Positions 11,641-24,807 of a stretch of 64,000 bases of DNA are shown one piece after another (the first letter of the stretch is position 1; each line of letters starts with the position of its first letter). Source of the stretch: Buxus sempervirens (Eukaryota; Streptophyta; Magnoliopsida; Buxales; Buxaceae); the NCBI GenBank assembly GCA_947561395.2, contig OX387184.1, positions 28,696,766-28,760,765 on the forward strand, given 5' to 3'. The notes under the pieces are model-generated. The model had not been told where the DNA came from. It searched no databases and saw nothing but the letters and a program-made list of their open reading frames with translations. The position numbers and the translations under genes were made by a program.

Positions 11641-11895
11641 ACTCTAATTTTTCAGAATTTGATTTCCAATTCACTAGATCTAATTGAAAGATACCTTAGC
11701 CAATTGTAATTAAGACATAACACTAACTAAGCTTACCTTAATAACTTCAATAAAGTTCAATTTGATTTCCCTAAGTCCTCAAATATAATCCACATTTACC
11801 TCATCTTCATAATACAAGTACTTAATTAGTCAAATAATCACACTTTAGATAATTAATCTTAATAATTAAGAAATAATCCGGGCCGGGGTTTTACA

Positions 11896-12215
11896 GTTAT
11901 GGCCGACCAGACTCGTCACCCAAGTAATGGGGGTCCCTTGGGCACACCATTATGGCTGGCGAAGCACCTAGGCACGCCAAAAGCATGAAGCCTAGGCACC
12001 CAGGGCCCTGGGCACGAATTGGAACACAACCTAGGAACCCAAGAGATAAAAGCATGGCTGAAACGCCCATGCGCAAAGGACGCCCGAGCGCACTAGGCCT
12101 ATGCTGCAATCCATAAGACTTGGGTGCGCATACACACGCGGCCCAGGGGCCCAACACCCAAGCGTGGGACACACCCGTGGGCAAGGCGCCTGCGCTTGTG
12201 TGCCCATGCGCGTGC
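11896..12215. other. GC-rich copia leader tract (piece 1)
   Basis: About 315 bp between insertions N and O, rich in CCCAAG, GGGCAC and CCTAGG words, forming a loose minisatellite that continues beyond O. No coding function seen. Its composition contrasts sharply with the AT-rich LTRs on both sides. Confidence 0.5.
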
Positions 12216-14189
12216 TGTAAAATCCCGAATTTTAAAAACATTAAAAATTGGATTTTATGTTTGATAATTTATTTAATTGATGGAAAATTTCAGAAATGGA
12301 GAAAAGAAGGTTATTTAAAGGAAGATTTCAAAAATTAAGATATAATGGATTATTAAAATGGTAATTTATTATTAAGTTTCATTGCCTGGGCTTTGGTGGT
12401 TCGATGGTGTAGCGAAGCTGGAATCAAGGCATATTTAATAGTGTCTATGCAGGGAGTTGGTGGTCTGGCGAAGCGGCAGATCATGAAGTGGCTTGACATT
12501 TGAGCGCCAACCACAATCTATAAATAGGAGTCAAGTTTTGAGATTCTGGTTTTGCTCGATGTGATCGGAGGGAGTCTCAGTGATGTCAGATCGTTGGAGA
12601 AGAAGCAAAACCAAAAGGAGTTGATCTCAATTCGAAAGTTGCAACAGATCGACTGGAAGAAATTGTTGGGGGCAAGCCGGTGGTGATCGGAGAATTGAGA
12701 ATCAGATTTGTTGGGAGAAGACGTTAGGAGTTCAATCTCAGATCTCTAAGATATGTGGTAAGTGTGTTTGTAAGTTGAATTTGATTAGAATTGAGAGAGC
12801 AGAATTAGAACTCAACCTAGATCTGATCTTATTCGTTTTGGCTGGATGAAGTTGCTGCCGATCAGTGCTCAGACGAAATTCGGAGGTTCTGAGATAAGAG
12901 AATTCCAGGTTCAAGTGGTCATTGATTATCTCAGGTAAGTAGCACCGGTTTATACTATTTCAAATCTGCATATGAATTTTGGGAAGAAATTTCAATAGTT
13001 AACTTGATTGAAATTCATTTTCAGCGACTGTAAGAATTGAGAATGAATTTTCTGTTTTGGTCGAAGCTTTAAATAAATTCAATTCAATTTGTTCTAATTA
13101 CGTTTCTAGGAGTCTTATGAAGTGAATTGAGGAGTTTTGAATGGTTCGATTTAGTTCAAATGTGTTAGAAATTGTATTTGCAGAGAGTCATGGCCGTTCT
13201 GTAAAGTTTTCACCTGGGCGTCTACCAACACCAATTGCTGAGAAATGGGTGCTGGTCAACTTTGTAGAGGCAGCCTAGGGGCGCCCATGGGGGCCTACTG
13301 AATGAGGTAGGCACCCAGCCATTTTTCTATAGTTAGGTGCGGCTGATTTTGTATAAATCACATTTCAAGTTTTTAATTTATAAATGCTAGTCTAAGGGAT
13401 CTAACCAAATGTTAGTAATATATTTTGGTGAATATGAGTTGATGATTTTGAATAAACCTAAGTGTAGTTGGATTAATGGAGCTAAATTTTAATTGGTAAT
13501 CCATGGGGGCTTACTGGGCACCTACTGCAGCCAGGTAAGCATCCTTAGGCGCCCAGCTCTATTTCTTTAGCCATGTGCGGCTGATTATTTAGAAGCATAA
13601 ACTTTGGTTTAATCACTTAGTTATTACTCCATATAATGTTAACAAGTGTTATATATAATTTGAAATGGTTTAGGATAATAGAATTTCTACAACTACAAGT
13701 GTAATAGAATTGGATATTAAGAAATGTAGAGAGGAAATTCTGCTTGTATTTGTTAGGAGTAATCGATTTGTATTTCTACTGTTATGGTGTTTTCTGTATC
13801 ACGATATTTTAACACTTGAGATTTCAGAATTTGTGACACTAAATTGATTGAAATGATTGAAATTTAGTTAACTTTTATATGCTGGACAGATTGTATAAAA
13901 AGGGGTTTTCTTGAGTCTTTTGCTTACAATATTGTTTTGGTATTGTCCTTTGGATTATAAATTATACTTGAACCTCCATGAGGGAGTGATCTGGTCCTTA
14001 GTGACCCATGATAAATATTGTTCGCATTTAACCGTTGTTGCATAAGATGTTGGTTTTACATGCAAGTTCCCTTATTGTTAAAAGTAATGGTTTTGAGTCA
14101 ATTACTGGTTTAGCTTGTCCTGGATCCAGAGTCTAAGCTTAGTAATGTGATGTGTTAACTTTAATGCTATAATTACATGACCATTAGTG

Positions 14190-14575
14190 TTGCCACGACC
14201 AGTGTAGAGCAACCCGAATCCCAGAGTAGGCCGGGTTGTCAATGCCGAAACCCGGAGTAAGCCGGTATTGGGTGACGAATCCCTGAGTAGGCCGTCATTT
14301 CAAAGTGCCGGGACTATGATTAGACCGGACTATGTACATGGAGGTGTGGATGTCGCTCTAGCATGCAGATTGCCCAATTAAAGTGAACTACATGACATTG
14401 ACCTCTATGTTTTATTAGCATTTGTATCTCCACCCCGGTGTAGAGCAGCACCGATACTATGAGTAGTCCAATGTTGTCAATGTCGAAACCCGAAGTAAGC
14501 CAACATTGGATGACAAAACCTGGAGTAGGACATCATTTCGGAATCCAAACCTTGAGTAGGCGGGATATACACAAG
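14190..14575. repeat. Repeats of CCCGGAGTAAGCCG type in O
   Basis: Two clusters (about 14205-14330 and 14430-14565) of units such as CCCGGAGTAAGCCGG and CCTGAGTAGGCCGTCATTTC, step about 35-40 bp, with the larger block itself repeated about 230 bp apart. Confidence 0.75.
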
Positions 14576-14882
14576 GATGTGTGGACTTGAGCGTGATGTT
14601 GCTTTATCGATATTGGCACTTGTTTTGATTTGAGTTATATCCATTGGGTTGTGTTTGAAAAATTGGTTTCACCGACACGTGGTTACATGATTATGTTGGG
14701 TTTCGTGGTTATTTGTGTGAATTTACATCGATGCTACAAATTTGACCTACATTCTGGATTTCACTAGTTATATCATATTTGATAGCTAGATTATTATGGG
14801 ATTAGTCAGATTAATCGTGTTATCACCATTGTTACATGCTTTATATCCTATCCATGTTTTATAACTATGAAAAATGTATTTG

Positions 14883-14946
14883 AGCATGCATGTACTATTT
14901 ACTAGGATATTCGTGTCTCATTCCGTTTTGTTTTGTTTTGTTTTCA
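14883..14946 (+). other. LTR stem-loop block in O (no clear acceptor)
   Basis: GCATGCATGT, then ACTAGGATATTCGTGTCTCA with ATTCGT in the loop region, then a run of TTTTG units. The AG expected after TTTTC is not in the usual place, unlike the other LTRs. Confidence 0.5.
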
Positions 14947-15174
14947 ACTACTCTTGGAGAGAACGATACCGGCGGGTAGTTGCTTGGTTTATGTGAGTTT
15001 AGAGTTGTATTACTGTAATTTTGTACTCCAGTTTGGGATTGTAGTGCACTCTGATTATCTAGTTATTGTCTCTTTCATGTTTTCCTTCACTCTGATATAT
15101 CGATCTTGTGTGAAAATTTAACCTTCGAAGACGAGTTACGGTTTTATTACGTAACCTGAATCTAGGGCGTTACA

Positions 15175-15647
15175 CGTGCGCTCTTGGACTTCAACCCAGT
15201 GAACCTGGGAAAGGCCCAGGCACGAGGCTCGAACCAGCGCCTGCCCAAGAAAGTTGAGTGCGGCTCAAGACACCCAGGTGCACGCCAAACAAGGCCCAAG
15301 CACCCCAGGGCACAACCTAGGTACTCTTGGATGAGGTCCAAGTGTGCCCAAGCACACCCAAGTGACCCTGGTGCGGCCCAGAGGCACCCGGGTGCCCCCA
15401 GATGTGGCCAAGCATACCTAGGTGCAGCCCAGGAGTGTCCAGGCTTGTCCATGTGTGGCCAAGCACACCCAGGTGCAGTCCAGGTACGCCAAAATGCTAT
15501 TGAGAGCCTTTGGAGCTATGCTAACATGCTTTGGCATGCAAATTAAGGGTATATAAGCTTGATTTTGGCCTTTGTGGATATATTTAAAGCACACGTGATC
15601 ACCTCCTTAGGTAAACTCCCTGGCATGATATTTGAAGAACAGGTGAT
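15175..15647. other. GC-rich copia leader tract (piece 2)
   Basis: Continues the tract before O. At 15195-15500 it is a degenerate minisatellite of CCCAAGCACACCCAGGTGC-like words, step about 11-22 bp. The last 120 bp are AT-richer and include GTATATAAGC at about 15550. A 120-codon plus-strand frame and a 96-codon minus-strand frame here are repeat artefacts. Confidence 0.5.
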
Positions 15648-18272
15648 TGTCAGCACCTCATTTTTGCACCCCGAAAAATGAAGAATAAAATAATAATTGA
15701 AAAAGTCAAAATCCAAGGGGTCAAAAGTTGACTTTTTGATCAGGTGCAAATTGGCAACCAAACTTTATACCATTAGAAAGAGGACTTCAATACGATTCTA
15801 ACGCAACTGAGTTTGCTCAAATCAGAGTCCGAATAAAGAAGTTATGGGCTGGTCAAATATGGAAATAGCAAAAATCGGCTTTCTGCAAAACTCCAAATTA
15901 GCTGCTCAATTGGATATCAGCAGAAATAGCACATCGACACGATTCCAACGCAACTGAGTTTGCTGGAATCGGAGTCCCGAATAGAGAGATATGAGCAAAA
16001 CTGGCTCCAGGACGCGACTATGCACTTCTGCTAAAAAAGCCGAGTTTGCTGCTAAATTCTAGCTCAGTGGATAGAGAATCTCGCACTGATTCTAACGTCA
16101 CTAAGTTTGTTAAACTCGGATATCAGATGAGCAAGTTATAAGCAGTCAAAGTTTGGGTAAAAACTGCACACGTGGCAATAATTGAAGAAAGGAAAAAAAA
16201 TAATAACAAAAATCTAACAATAAAAAATATTATATCTTAAAAATCTATTAATTAAATTAAATAAAAAATAAAAGAAAATTAAAGATGCATGTGCGTCTAA
16301 AATAAAAAAAAATCAAAGAATAAAATAATAAGAAATCAAGTAATTAAAATAAATGTAAATGTGACAACACATTCTCCCATGTGGAGAATGCTTTGATGAA
16401 GTTGAGGGTCGTTTTGAAATTGAGTTCATTGGGTGGGTATAAAGCAACCCACGTGTCCCCAATATTTTATTTGGTAACAAGTGAAAAACTCAAAATAAAA
16501 TTAAAATTTGGTCACTTTTTCTATTATAAATAGGGGGTTCTCCTTCCCCCATTAAGAGGAGAATTCTCTCCCACTCCCCCTCCATTTTCTTCTCCCCTCT
16601 CATCCCCACTTACTTTGTCCGAAACCAGCAACCCCCTTGTCCATTGTTTTCACTTTAAGACCCTTTTTATTCCCATATTACCCTCTTAACCATTCCCTTT
16701 TCAACCTCCCTACTTTTAACCTCTTGGAGACCAACAACACATCATTTTTTGAACCAAAAGAAACACTCTTAGGTGCTGTCCATTTCCATTTGAAGACCTC
16801 CATCAGTTCATAAGAGGAAGTAATATAAGTGTAAGTGTATTTGATATACTTTACCCCACATACAAAAATTTCTAGAAGTATATTTCTTTGTTAACTCTTG
16901 GTTTTATTTCTTGTTGACCTTCTAACCACCTTTGTCTTTCTTTGGCATGATATGGGAGTTCCCATGGTAAAGGGGAACTCCCTACACAATAAGATGGGAG
17001 GATAGTGCGAGGTAAAAGTAAATAGAAAGGTGGAGATGTTCTTGATTTCATCACATTATGTCGATTTATTAAGGAGGAGTTTGTCCTCCTCAAAGAACTT
17101 TTGTACCCCTTAATATCCTCTCCCTCATCCCCTTCACTTACTCATTTCTAGGTATATTTATCATTCTCCTTTTATAATCATGCATATAGATAGTAAAGTT
17201 ATCACATACACACATGCACAATTTTATCTCATTTTTATTTACTTTTTTTTACAAAAAAAAAAAAAAGAAAAGAAAGAGCACTACACACACTTATTCATGG
17301 CATTTTAGAAGTTTATTCAAAAATTTATTTTGCTTTCTTTCTTTAGATATTTGTATTAAACTTTTTTTGTTTTCAATTCACAAGTAGATATACTTTTATA
17401 TAAAGTATATTTTCATTTGTACAAAATAAGATTTTTTTTTACTTAGAATTTCTCCTTTAGTGAAGAAACTTCACATGCACATATTCATTTGTAATGCTTT
17501 AGATTTGTTTTAATTGGCTCTTTCCCATTATAAACACATGTATAGGATTTCGTCTTTACTTTGCTCACTAGCACACACTTTTGGATTATCTTTAGTATTT
17601 TAACTCACTTTCTAAAACATGTTTTGGTTATCTAGTAGGCTCATTCCATTTATTGGTTTTAAGTGTTTTATGTCATCATTCCTATGCATGACCATACGAG
17701 TATATCTATAAGAAGTTCACTAATTGGGTTAAGGCACGATAAAAATAAGTTATTGAAGCCAAATAGGAGAATTTGTACCACTGTGAGTTCTCTCTGAAAC
17801 TCACATCAACTTACCCCAAAATAAATAACCAAAATAAGGGTTACCCAATAACCCTAATGGGCCATGGGCTTGGCTTAAGCCCAACTTAGCAGCCAATGGG
17901 CCTTCCAACGGGGCCCACATCCGACCCACTTCGATTAAATGGTTAAAAATATAAAAAATGAATAAAAGGGACTTACACCTGCAAAGGTCCCTACTAGACT
18001 TGATCTAATACATGCTGGGCTAGGATTAGGGTGAGACTGAGTTGACTCAAACCAGGAAAGTCCAAGGGACCTGTCAGACCGATGGGGCGGACCGGGGTGT
18101 TTTCGAACTTCCCTGGACCGTAACCGAGAACTTAACCGGAATCTCAAACCGCAGACCAATACGAAAACCTAGGAATCCTAGGTGTCTGCCTACACCCCAT
18201 CAGGCAGTGGCGACTCCTAAATTCCCGAGGCACGCACTCTCTCGTGCACCTCCGTGCGGCGACATGCGCACA
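15648..18272 (+). mobile_element. Solo LTR B (Tat/Ogre-like), 2.6 kb
   Basis: Begins TGTCAGCACC and ends GCGCACA, with exact target duplication GTGAT at 15643-15647 and 18273-18277. TATAAATAGG at 16525. TGGCGACTCC lies 64 bp before the end (18208), and the last 180 bp match LTRs A and C. The whole is non-coding and occurs once, so it is a solo LTR. Tat/Ogre affiliation is inferred from the ends and the near-terminal TGGCGACTC. Confidence 0.85.
15783..16145. repeat. Three-module repeat in B
   Basis: Three copies, about 150 bp apart (15783, 15938, 16085), of a module with CGATTCTAACG..ACTGAGTTTG followed by TCGGAGTCC and a call to ATAGAGAGATATG-like sequence. Single copies are in A (about 495-560) and, reversed, in C (about 33700-33760). 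Confidence 0.75.
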
Positions 18273-18660
18273 GTGATCACCAACACAAGGCTAAAAGCCT
18301 TAGGTGAACTCCCTGGCATGAAGACTAAGGCCAAATAAAGCAGGATGACGTACCCTTTAGAAGTGCTTTGTGCACTCATATTCCAGTTGTGTACCTAGAA
18401 TTCTAGAATGATCATATGTTGATTGTATATTGGCAAGTGGTAGTGAAAAACTCCTTGCTGGATTTCTATGAAATTGTAGGATTGACAATAAGATAACAAT
18501 CCTCTATTTCTGGAGATGATTTCACACAATGGCTTGGGCCCTGTAGTGTTTTTGACCCAGGATTTAGGATAATATTTTACTAGTTAATTCAGAACAAATT
18601 TTCATAAATTTAGTATTGTGCATATGCATATTGAACGTGTCTCGTAATGCGCACTCTTTC
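18273..18660. other. Copia leader piece 3, before gag
   Basis: About 385 bp between B and the gag start, ordinary to AT-rich. CCTTAGGTGAACTCCCTGG (about 18298) repeats a sequence at about 15610 on the other side of B. No gene seen. Confidence 0.45.
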
Positions 18661-19271
18661 GTAACAATGATAATGGCTTCGAAGCAAATCATTGCTAATC
18701 TCAACAAGGGAGAGAAACTGGATGGCAAGAATTATGATATCTGGTATAGGAAGATCCAGTACTTGCTTGAAGAACAGGATGTTCATGAGACTCTGACCCA
18801 CAGCTTGACCTACCCTTAAAAGGCCAAGGGAATATCTGTAGCTCAACACCGGAGAAATGAAGAGGCGTATTCAGCCCGGGTCAAGAAAAACCGATGTGCC
18901 GAATTCACCAAGCTCAATAGCATGCACAATGATCTCATTGGTGAGTTTGAGGGTTATACAACAGCCTAAGACATGTGGAATGCCCTTCGCCTTGCATTCA
19001 TAGGAACTTCAGCCACCAGGTTGTGAGCATTGACTTTGAAGTTTGATACTTACAAGATGTCTCCCAAAGACATGATGGTTGAGCATCTTAGGATATAATT
19101 CACGACCTGAAGTCTACTGGCAATAATCTTAGTGATGAGCAGCAGATTCTAGTAGTTTTGAGATCCCTTCCTGATTCTTGGGAGCACATGAAGCTTACGA
19201 TGACTCACAATGAAAGTATTAAGACTTTCTTTGATCTATCACATCATCTAGAGTTGGAAGCAGATAGGCGG
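18661..19271 (+). pseudogene. gag: Copia gag, N-terminal part (UBN2-like)
   Basis: Capsid remnant: ANLNKGEKLDGKNYDIWY and RKIQYLLEEQDV near 18691-18780, then LRSLPDSWEHMKLTMTHN near 19158-19212 and FFDLSHHLELEADRR near 19227-19271. These are hallmarks of plant copia gag of the UBN2/DUF4219 type. LTR C is inserted after 19271 with target duplication GGCGG; the zinc-knuckle part resumes after 33892. Fossil with a few breaks. Confidence 0.85.
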
Positions 19272-22200
19272 TGTGCGCACCTCGAGCGCACGAAAAAAGC
19301 GTATATGTGTGGTTTATGGAGTCGCCACTACCTGAAATGGTGCAGGTAGACACCCAGTCCTAGAGGTCTGTTTAGGGCTTGGTCCGCGTTTAGAGTTCTA
19401 GGTAGGGCCCGGTTACAATTTAGGGAAGTCCATAGACACCCCAGTCCGTCCCGTCCAAAGACGGATCCCAAGGGTTATCCCTGAATGAATTTTATCGAGT
19501 CAACTCATTTTCTCACCTGTCCTATGCCAACATGAAAGTAGTTTAGGTCTGTGTGGAACCGCAAATATGGTTTGGTCCCTTTGATTCAATTATGTCCAAG
19601 TGTATCAAGTGGTTTAACTGATGGGATGGGCCCCTTTGGAAGGCCCACGGGAATCCAAGGTGGGCTAGTTGCAGCCCAAGTGTCCTATTTGGGTTTTGGG
19701 AACCCTTTAGGAAGTTGGTTAGTTTGGTTAACTTTAACCATGTATTGCTTTAGTCTTGAAGTTGATCTGCAGTGGCCTATGGGCTCTTTGGTGGGCCCCA
19801 CAGTGATTTCCTTTTGATTGATTTATCTTGCTTATGTTGATGCCAAAGTGATCTAGGGATAGGCTTGGGGCCTTCCCTAGGCTTAGATTTGGAAATCTAA
19901 GTCTTGTGAGAGGTGAAGGGATAGAGTCCCCTACCTTGGTGTGACTGGGTGTATTATCTCTTAAAAGAGAATAGACGCGGACCCGACAAGCCCTCACCCT
20001 TGGTCTTGGCCAAACCATCTACTCCTACAAGCATGCTTCTTTTTGGGCTTTGATTTTGGGTCTCTGAAAGTATGACATTTATTTGCTTTTATTTCTTATT
20101 TATTTAACCTTGAGTGAAGTGAGTTAGAATGGGTTTTTTGTGGGCCATCCTGTGGACCCACAAAGGCCTAGATCATGGTGGAGAACCTAATTAGGCTACT
20201 TTAATTCATTTTAATGCCAAAAGAATGGGGAGCAAGGCTAGGGGCCTTGCTCCTCCATCATAAACCAAAGTTCAAGTATTGAATAGGGACCTTGAGTGTC
20301 CCATTCCATGTATTTACTAACTTGTTCTCTCCTCTATTGGTGGAGAAAGAGAAGTGACCCGAAAGGTCTTTGCTAGAGACAATCGGCCAAACCATACATG
20401 GTTAACACATCCATATCAATGAAAGAGAAGTAACACGGATTTAAGCATGCTGAAAATTGCAGTGTGAAGAGTGTGTGCCTCTCATGCAAGTGTACGTATG
20501 TGGAATACAACATCATACAAGACAAGCATGCAACCACTATGGTAGTGAGTATGTGCTTGCACGGAGTGTACATGAAAACTATTACAAAGCCATAAAGAGG
20601 AAGGATCTAAACATGCATCAAGGTGGAGTCTAAACAATGTAATGAAATGAGCCTAAGTAAATAGAAAGGAAGGCAAATAAAAGAAGGGATAATGGGGGCT
20701 TAAGGGTTACATTGGATCCAGATTTAGAAAGGAGAGGGAAAATAACATGATCAACTAGCAAACCATAAATATTAGCTCTACAAAACCATGACCTCTTACA
20801 TTAAGCAAGGGGTGCTTGGAAGGTCACCCAAACAATAGCATGAAGTGTTGTGTTTCATGACACTTTGGGACCTCTCTCTTCCCATTTTCAAACACCGTCA
20901 CCACTTACCTTGAGGGGGGTGTCTCTTGGAGGATCTCATCACCAAAAGAGATCATATTGAACATAAGGTGAAATGGGTGCTTGTGGACATGCTCATAGAC
21001 GAATACATCAAGAAAACCACACAAAACTCATGCACAAGAGAATTAAATGGTAAAATAAAAGAAAGGGCATGGGGAGTTAAGGTTACATTGAATCCAGATT
21101 TGGGAGGAGAAGAAAAATAAAATCAGGAAACGAAGGAGATATGAGAATCAACCCTTCACGAAACGCATACCACCATAGGTTTTATGCCTTTGAAGTATTC
21201 CAAACAAAAGAAAAGGTGATACATCCCACAACTCTCATAACTTTCTCTTCCTTACTCGCATAACCCTTTTTTTTTACTTACCATGGATGAACCACCTCTT
21301 GGAGAGAAGAAGTAACCAAAATAAAAGAGATGAGGGAGAGAAGAGCTCACAAGCAAAGAACTAAGGCATAACTTGCAAAGTCATAATCATATGTATTCAA
21401 ATATGGACTTCATCACTACAAAGCAAGGTAGAGATCTTACCTTGGATGGGGGAACACACTTAGTGAGGCTTGGAGCTCCTCCCAAGGCCTTGGACAACTA
21501 CTAGAGTGTAAAATCCTAAATTTTTTAATATAATAATAATATAATAAAATGAATCTAAATAATAGAGAATAAATTTAAATAAGCCTAAACATATTGAGAA
21601 GTAAAGATTTAATCTAGGTATTGGAGAATTAACATTATAATCCAACGATATATTAGTAATTAAATAAATAAATAATAATTTTGAGTAATTAGGAATTTAA
21701 ATTGTAACTTCAATTAATTAGAAAGATTACGTTTGGATTTGACTTTCAGAAGAGTTAAATAGTAATTAATAATAAATAGAAAAGGGGATAATTGATTAAG
21801 ATAAATTAGGGAAGCAAATTAAATATAGAGGTTGGAGAAAATAGGTATTAGTTCAAGTGTATGTTAAAGCCAAGAATATTATGAGAAATAAATATGGGTG
21901 TTTTTGGAAGAGATCCAATGACTAAATGTGAGATAAGTAAAGAAAAGGGTATTTTAGTCTTTTCCTAATAGGCCAAATTAATAAATTATTTAACTATGTA
22001 ATTAATAGAATAAGAAATATTTAATTAGACTTAATTTGTGTTAGATTTGAATTTAAATATCATATTTTAATGGCTTAGAAGGAAAAAGGGCTTATTGGTA
22101 ATTATGATTAATTGAGAGCCTTCAATTTGAGGATGAGAGGAGTTTTCGGGTGTTTTAGTAATATTTTAAAATAAGGAATTAAATTAGCACGAAAATTAAT

Positions 22201-22766
22201 TAAATTAGAAGTTTTTTATGAGTTAGGTTTAAGGGAAAATAATTAGAAGGAGAGATAAGATAGGAAAGGTCTCCAAATAGAATTAGGAATCCTAGTTGGA
22301 AAGTTTCCTAAATCAATTAGGACTTCTAATTAGGTGAGCCTATAAAAGGAAGGCATTAAAGAGGATTTGGGGTTTCCATTAAGTCAATCATAAGGAGAAA
22401 AGAAGAGAGAAAATTCGTGCATAGGGCTGGAGAAAAATATAAAGAGAGATAGAGAGAAGAAAAAGGTGTTTTATGAAGGAGTGCTGTAGAATTCCAACCA
22501 GTCATATTCAAATTAAGATCTAGAGACATCCAGCCATTGGATTGGCCCCAACTTTGGAGATTATGTTCCTAACTCGTAGGGCTTCAATCTAAACGGTGGA
22601 GATTTAATTTGGAGATGCCTAGAGTGGTGCAAAAATTTCAGAAAGTTGGTGAGAAATCAGGTTTTTTGGAAGAAAGATTCTACATGTTGAGGCAAGTAAC
22701 AAACACTTAAAAACTAGAGGAATTGCATGATTTCATTTATTTATTAAGGATGATTTAGATACATAT

Positions 22767-24807
22767 TGTAAAACCCCGAATTTTCGTAAATATAAAGTAA
22801 AATAATAATTAATATTCTTGAGGATTATTATTGATGGAAATAATTTATTATTGTAAGAGATATTGTTATTAGTGGAGATCAAGAGTTTGGCGCAGATTCG
22901 ACCGTCTGATCGTGAGTTATCACGGTAAGATTAATGTTTTAAGTAAGCTGTGTTTTGATTGGGCGATGTGTGGAGTTTGATACACATGTGTTGCGTGGGA
23001 TATGAGGGTATATAAATAAGTTTAATACCCTAGAAAAATACGGTTGACATACTTTCGTTCGTATTCAACAGCCGCAAGCGAGAACCCATGATCGTGAGCG
23101 ATTGAGAACGACCAAAGAAGAAGGAGAAGAGAAGAAGAAGAAAGGGAGAGTGTTGCATTGATTTTGGTCTTCTGAACATTGCCTTGTGATCATGTTCGTC
23201 GCTGTTCAGAAGAGAAGGAGAGGAAAACATTCGCAAGAGGTAGGCAACACTGTTTTAACGTCGGCTTTGTATTCTCGAATTGGTTTAATCTCTATTGCAT
23301 GTTTTGTATTGTATATTTATATATTTAGATTGATAACAATCTTATATGTATGTTAGTATCAATTAGAGCATGAAAAATCAAGTTTTTGAATACTGTATGG
23401 TCGTTTTTGGGAGACCGCCGAGCTTACTGTGCTCAGCGATCCTCGACGCTCCCAGGTGCTCGTTGAAATATGTAGACCGCCCAAGACTGCCTACTGACTT
23501 ATCGTTGGCGATTGATTTTGAACTACCACCTACCCTAGACCGCCTGAGCGATCCTAGGCGATCATGAGTGCTCTGTGCAAAAAATGCAGATTTTCGTATT
23601 TTTAACCCCTAATTCAATTCTAAACTATTTTTAACCAATTTCAACCTTTAAATAAGATGTTTTAAGACCAAAATAAATTTCCAATTACCTGTTTTACAAA
23701 AGAATAAAAATAGGAAGGTATTTAGGGTAATTAGTTGCCAAGCTTTGCAAATAACAAGAAACCTAAGTTTTAGAAGAACTAAACTTGTAAACTTGAGATA
23801 ATTAATTAAGTGACATGTAAATTTATACTGTTAACCAGAATATGATATACAGGATTTCCAGATCAGATTTTAAACCCAGTTAACCCAATAAGGAAGGAAA
23901 TTAAAGATATAACCATTATATGCTACTAGGCACTATTACTTACAGAAATATTAGTCCTTAGAGATTGTTGGTGTCTAGTGGGCATAGCTGGTTATGGATC
24001 CATAGTTTTGGCTAGATAGCTAAGGGATATTTCATTTGGGTTGAGTTACTCCCTGTTGCGAACGCGCTTCCTTTGCAAGTTGGTTTGCTCTGGAGGATCC
24101 TATGTCTGGAGGGACACCCCGGTGCTCCGCTGGTGATTCCCTATACATGTGGATAAGTGATCATCTCCATGTATTGATTTCGGTGCTACATGCTGGTGGT
24201 ACTTGCCAACTCGGTTGAGTTCGTGTGCAATAAGTCGATAACTTCGGCTCTTGTCTAAGGTGATGTTCACGGGTTTATAGCATGCATGTGTTGTCTACTG
24301 AGATATTCGTATCTCACCCTACTTATTTATTTTACTTTTCAGCTGATACGCGAGAGGGGGATCATAGTAGTGATTACCAGAGTGATCTTGTTGATATTCG
24401 CCGGAGGATTATTATTATCCCGATTTGATCTGAGGTTGAGAAGAGAGGACTCTATTTAGTACTTTGACAGTTTATTTTATTTATTCGGTTTGATGTATCT
24501 GAGAGATTGAGAGATTATAACCTTTTGATTATTACCAGACTTAAATGATTATTTGGACTAGATGGTTTATTGGATTCTTTTTATGAAAATATTAGACTAC
24601 ACTTCCGCACATTGATGTTTCCGCACTCTAATAGTTTATTAATAAATGATTTAATTAATTCTTCAATCTGGTTAATTATGGATGATTACTTGATATGGGC
24701 CAGTAGCATCTCAAATTTGGTTGTTGAGCTAGATTCGGGTTGTTACAGTAACGAACCGGATTCGGGTCAGGTGCCGGTTTGCATTAACCTGAGTTTGGGG
24801 CGTTACA
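22767..24807 (+). mobile_element. Solo LTR H, 2.0 kb
   Basis: Begins TGTAAAACCCCG and ends GGGGCGTTACA; near-perfect target duplication CATAT/TATAT (22762-22766, 24808-24812). TATATAAAT at 23009, donor-like GAG|GTAGGC at 23240, perfect stem-loop TGAGATA-TTCG-TATCTCA at 24299-24316 and CAG at 24340-24342. Intron-like span about 1.1 kb. Inserted in G. Confidence 0.8.
24289..24342 (+). other. LTR stem-loop plus acceptor-like site in H
   Basis: CATGCATGTGTTGTCTAC, then the perfect 7-bp stem TGAGATA/TATCTCA closing a TTCG loop (24299-24316), then a T-rich tract and TTTTCAG ending at 24342. Confidence 0.65.

Larger units (their letters stand above)
7797..11895 (-). mobile_element. Solo LTR N (N/F/L family), 4.1 kb
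   Basis: A single long LTR in minus orientation, bounded by the exact 5-bp target duplication GTTAT (7792-7796 and 11896-11900). In its own sense it begins TGTAAAACCCCGGCC and ends GGGGTGCTACA. TATA box at 10440-10447 (minus), donor-like GTAAGT at 10275-10280 (minus), stem-loop at 8286-8302 and acceptor-like TTTTCAG ending at 8253. Relatives are F and L. No coding capacity and no second LTR, so it is a solo LTR. The terminal sequence is of the Ty3/gypsy (Tekay/Del-like) type, which is inference. Confidence 0.85.
12216..15174 (+). mobile_element. Solo LTR O, 3.0 kb
   Basis: Begins TGTAAAATCCCG and ends GGGCGTTACA, with the exact target duplication CGTGC at 12211-12215 and 15175-15179. TATAAATAG at 12519; donor-like CAGGTAAGT with GT at 12935. 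The conserved block GCATGCATGT (14883) and stem-loop (about 14903-14920) precede a T-rich tract but without the usual CAG. No second copy of its ends inside, so it is a solo LTR. Ends are of Ty3/gypsy type. Confidence 0.85.

Noticed and set aside
12216-15174. Reading the long units as DNA transposons with inverted ends
   Set aside because: Ends are short and of TG...CA type, duplications are 5 bp, units contain TATA promoters, and sister units differ in ways usual for LTRs; I keep solo LTR as the better reading.
15162-15546. 120-codon plus-strand and 96-codon minus-strand frames
   Set aside because: Both cover the same GC-rich degenerate repeat; stop-poor composition explains them.
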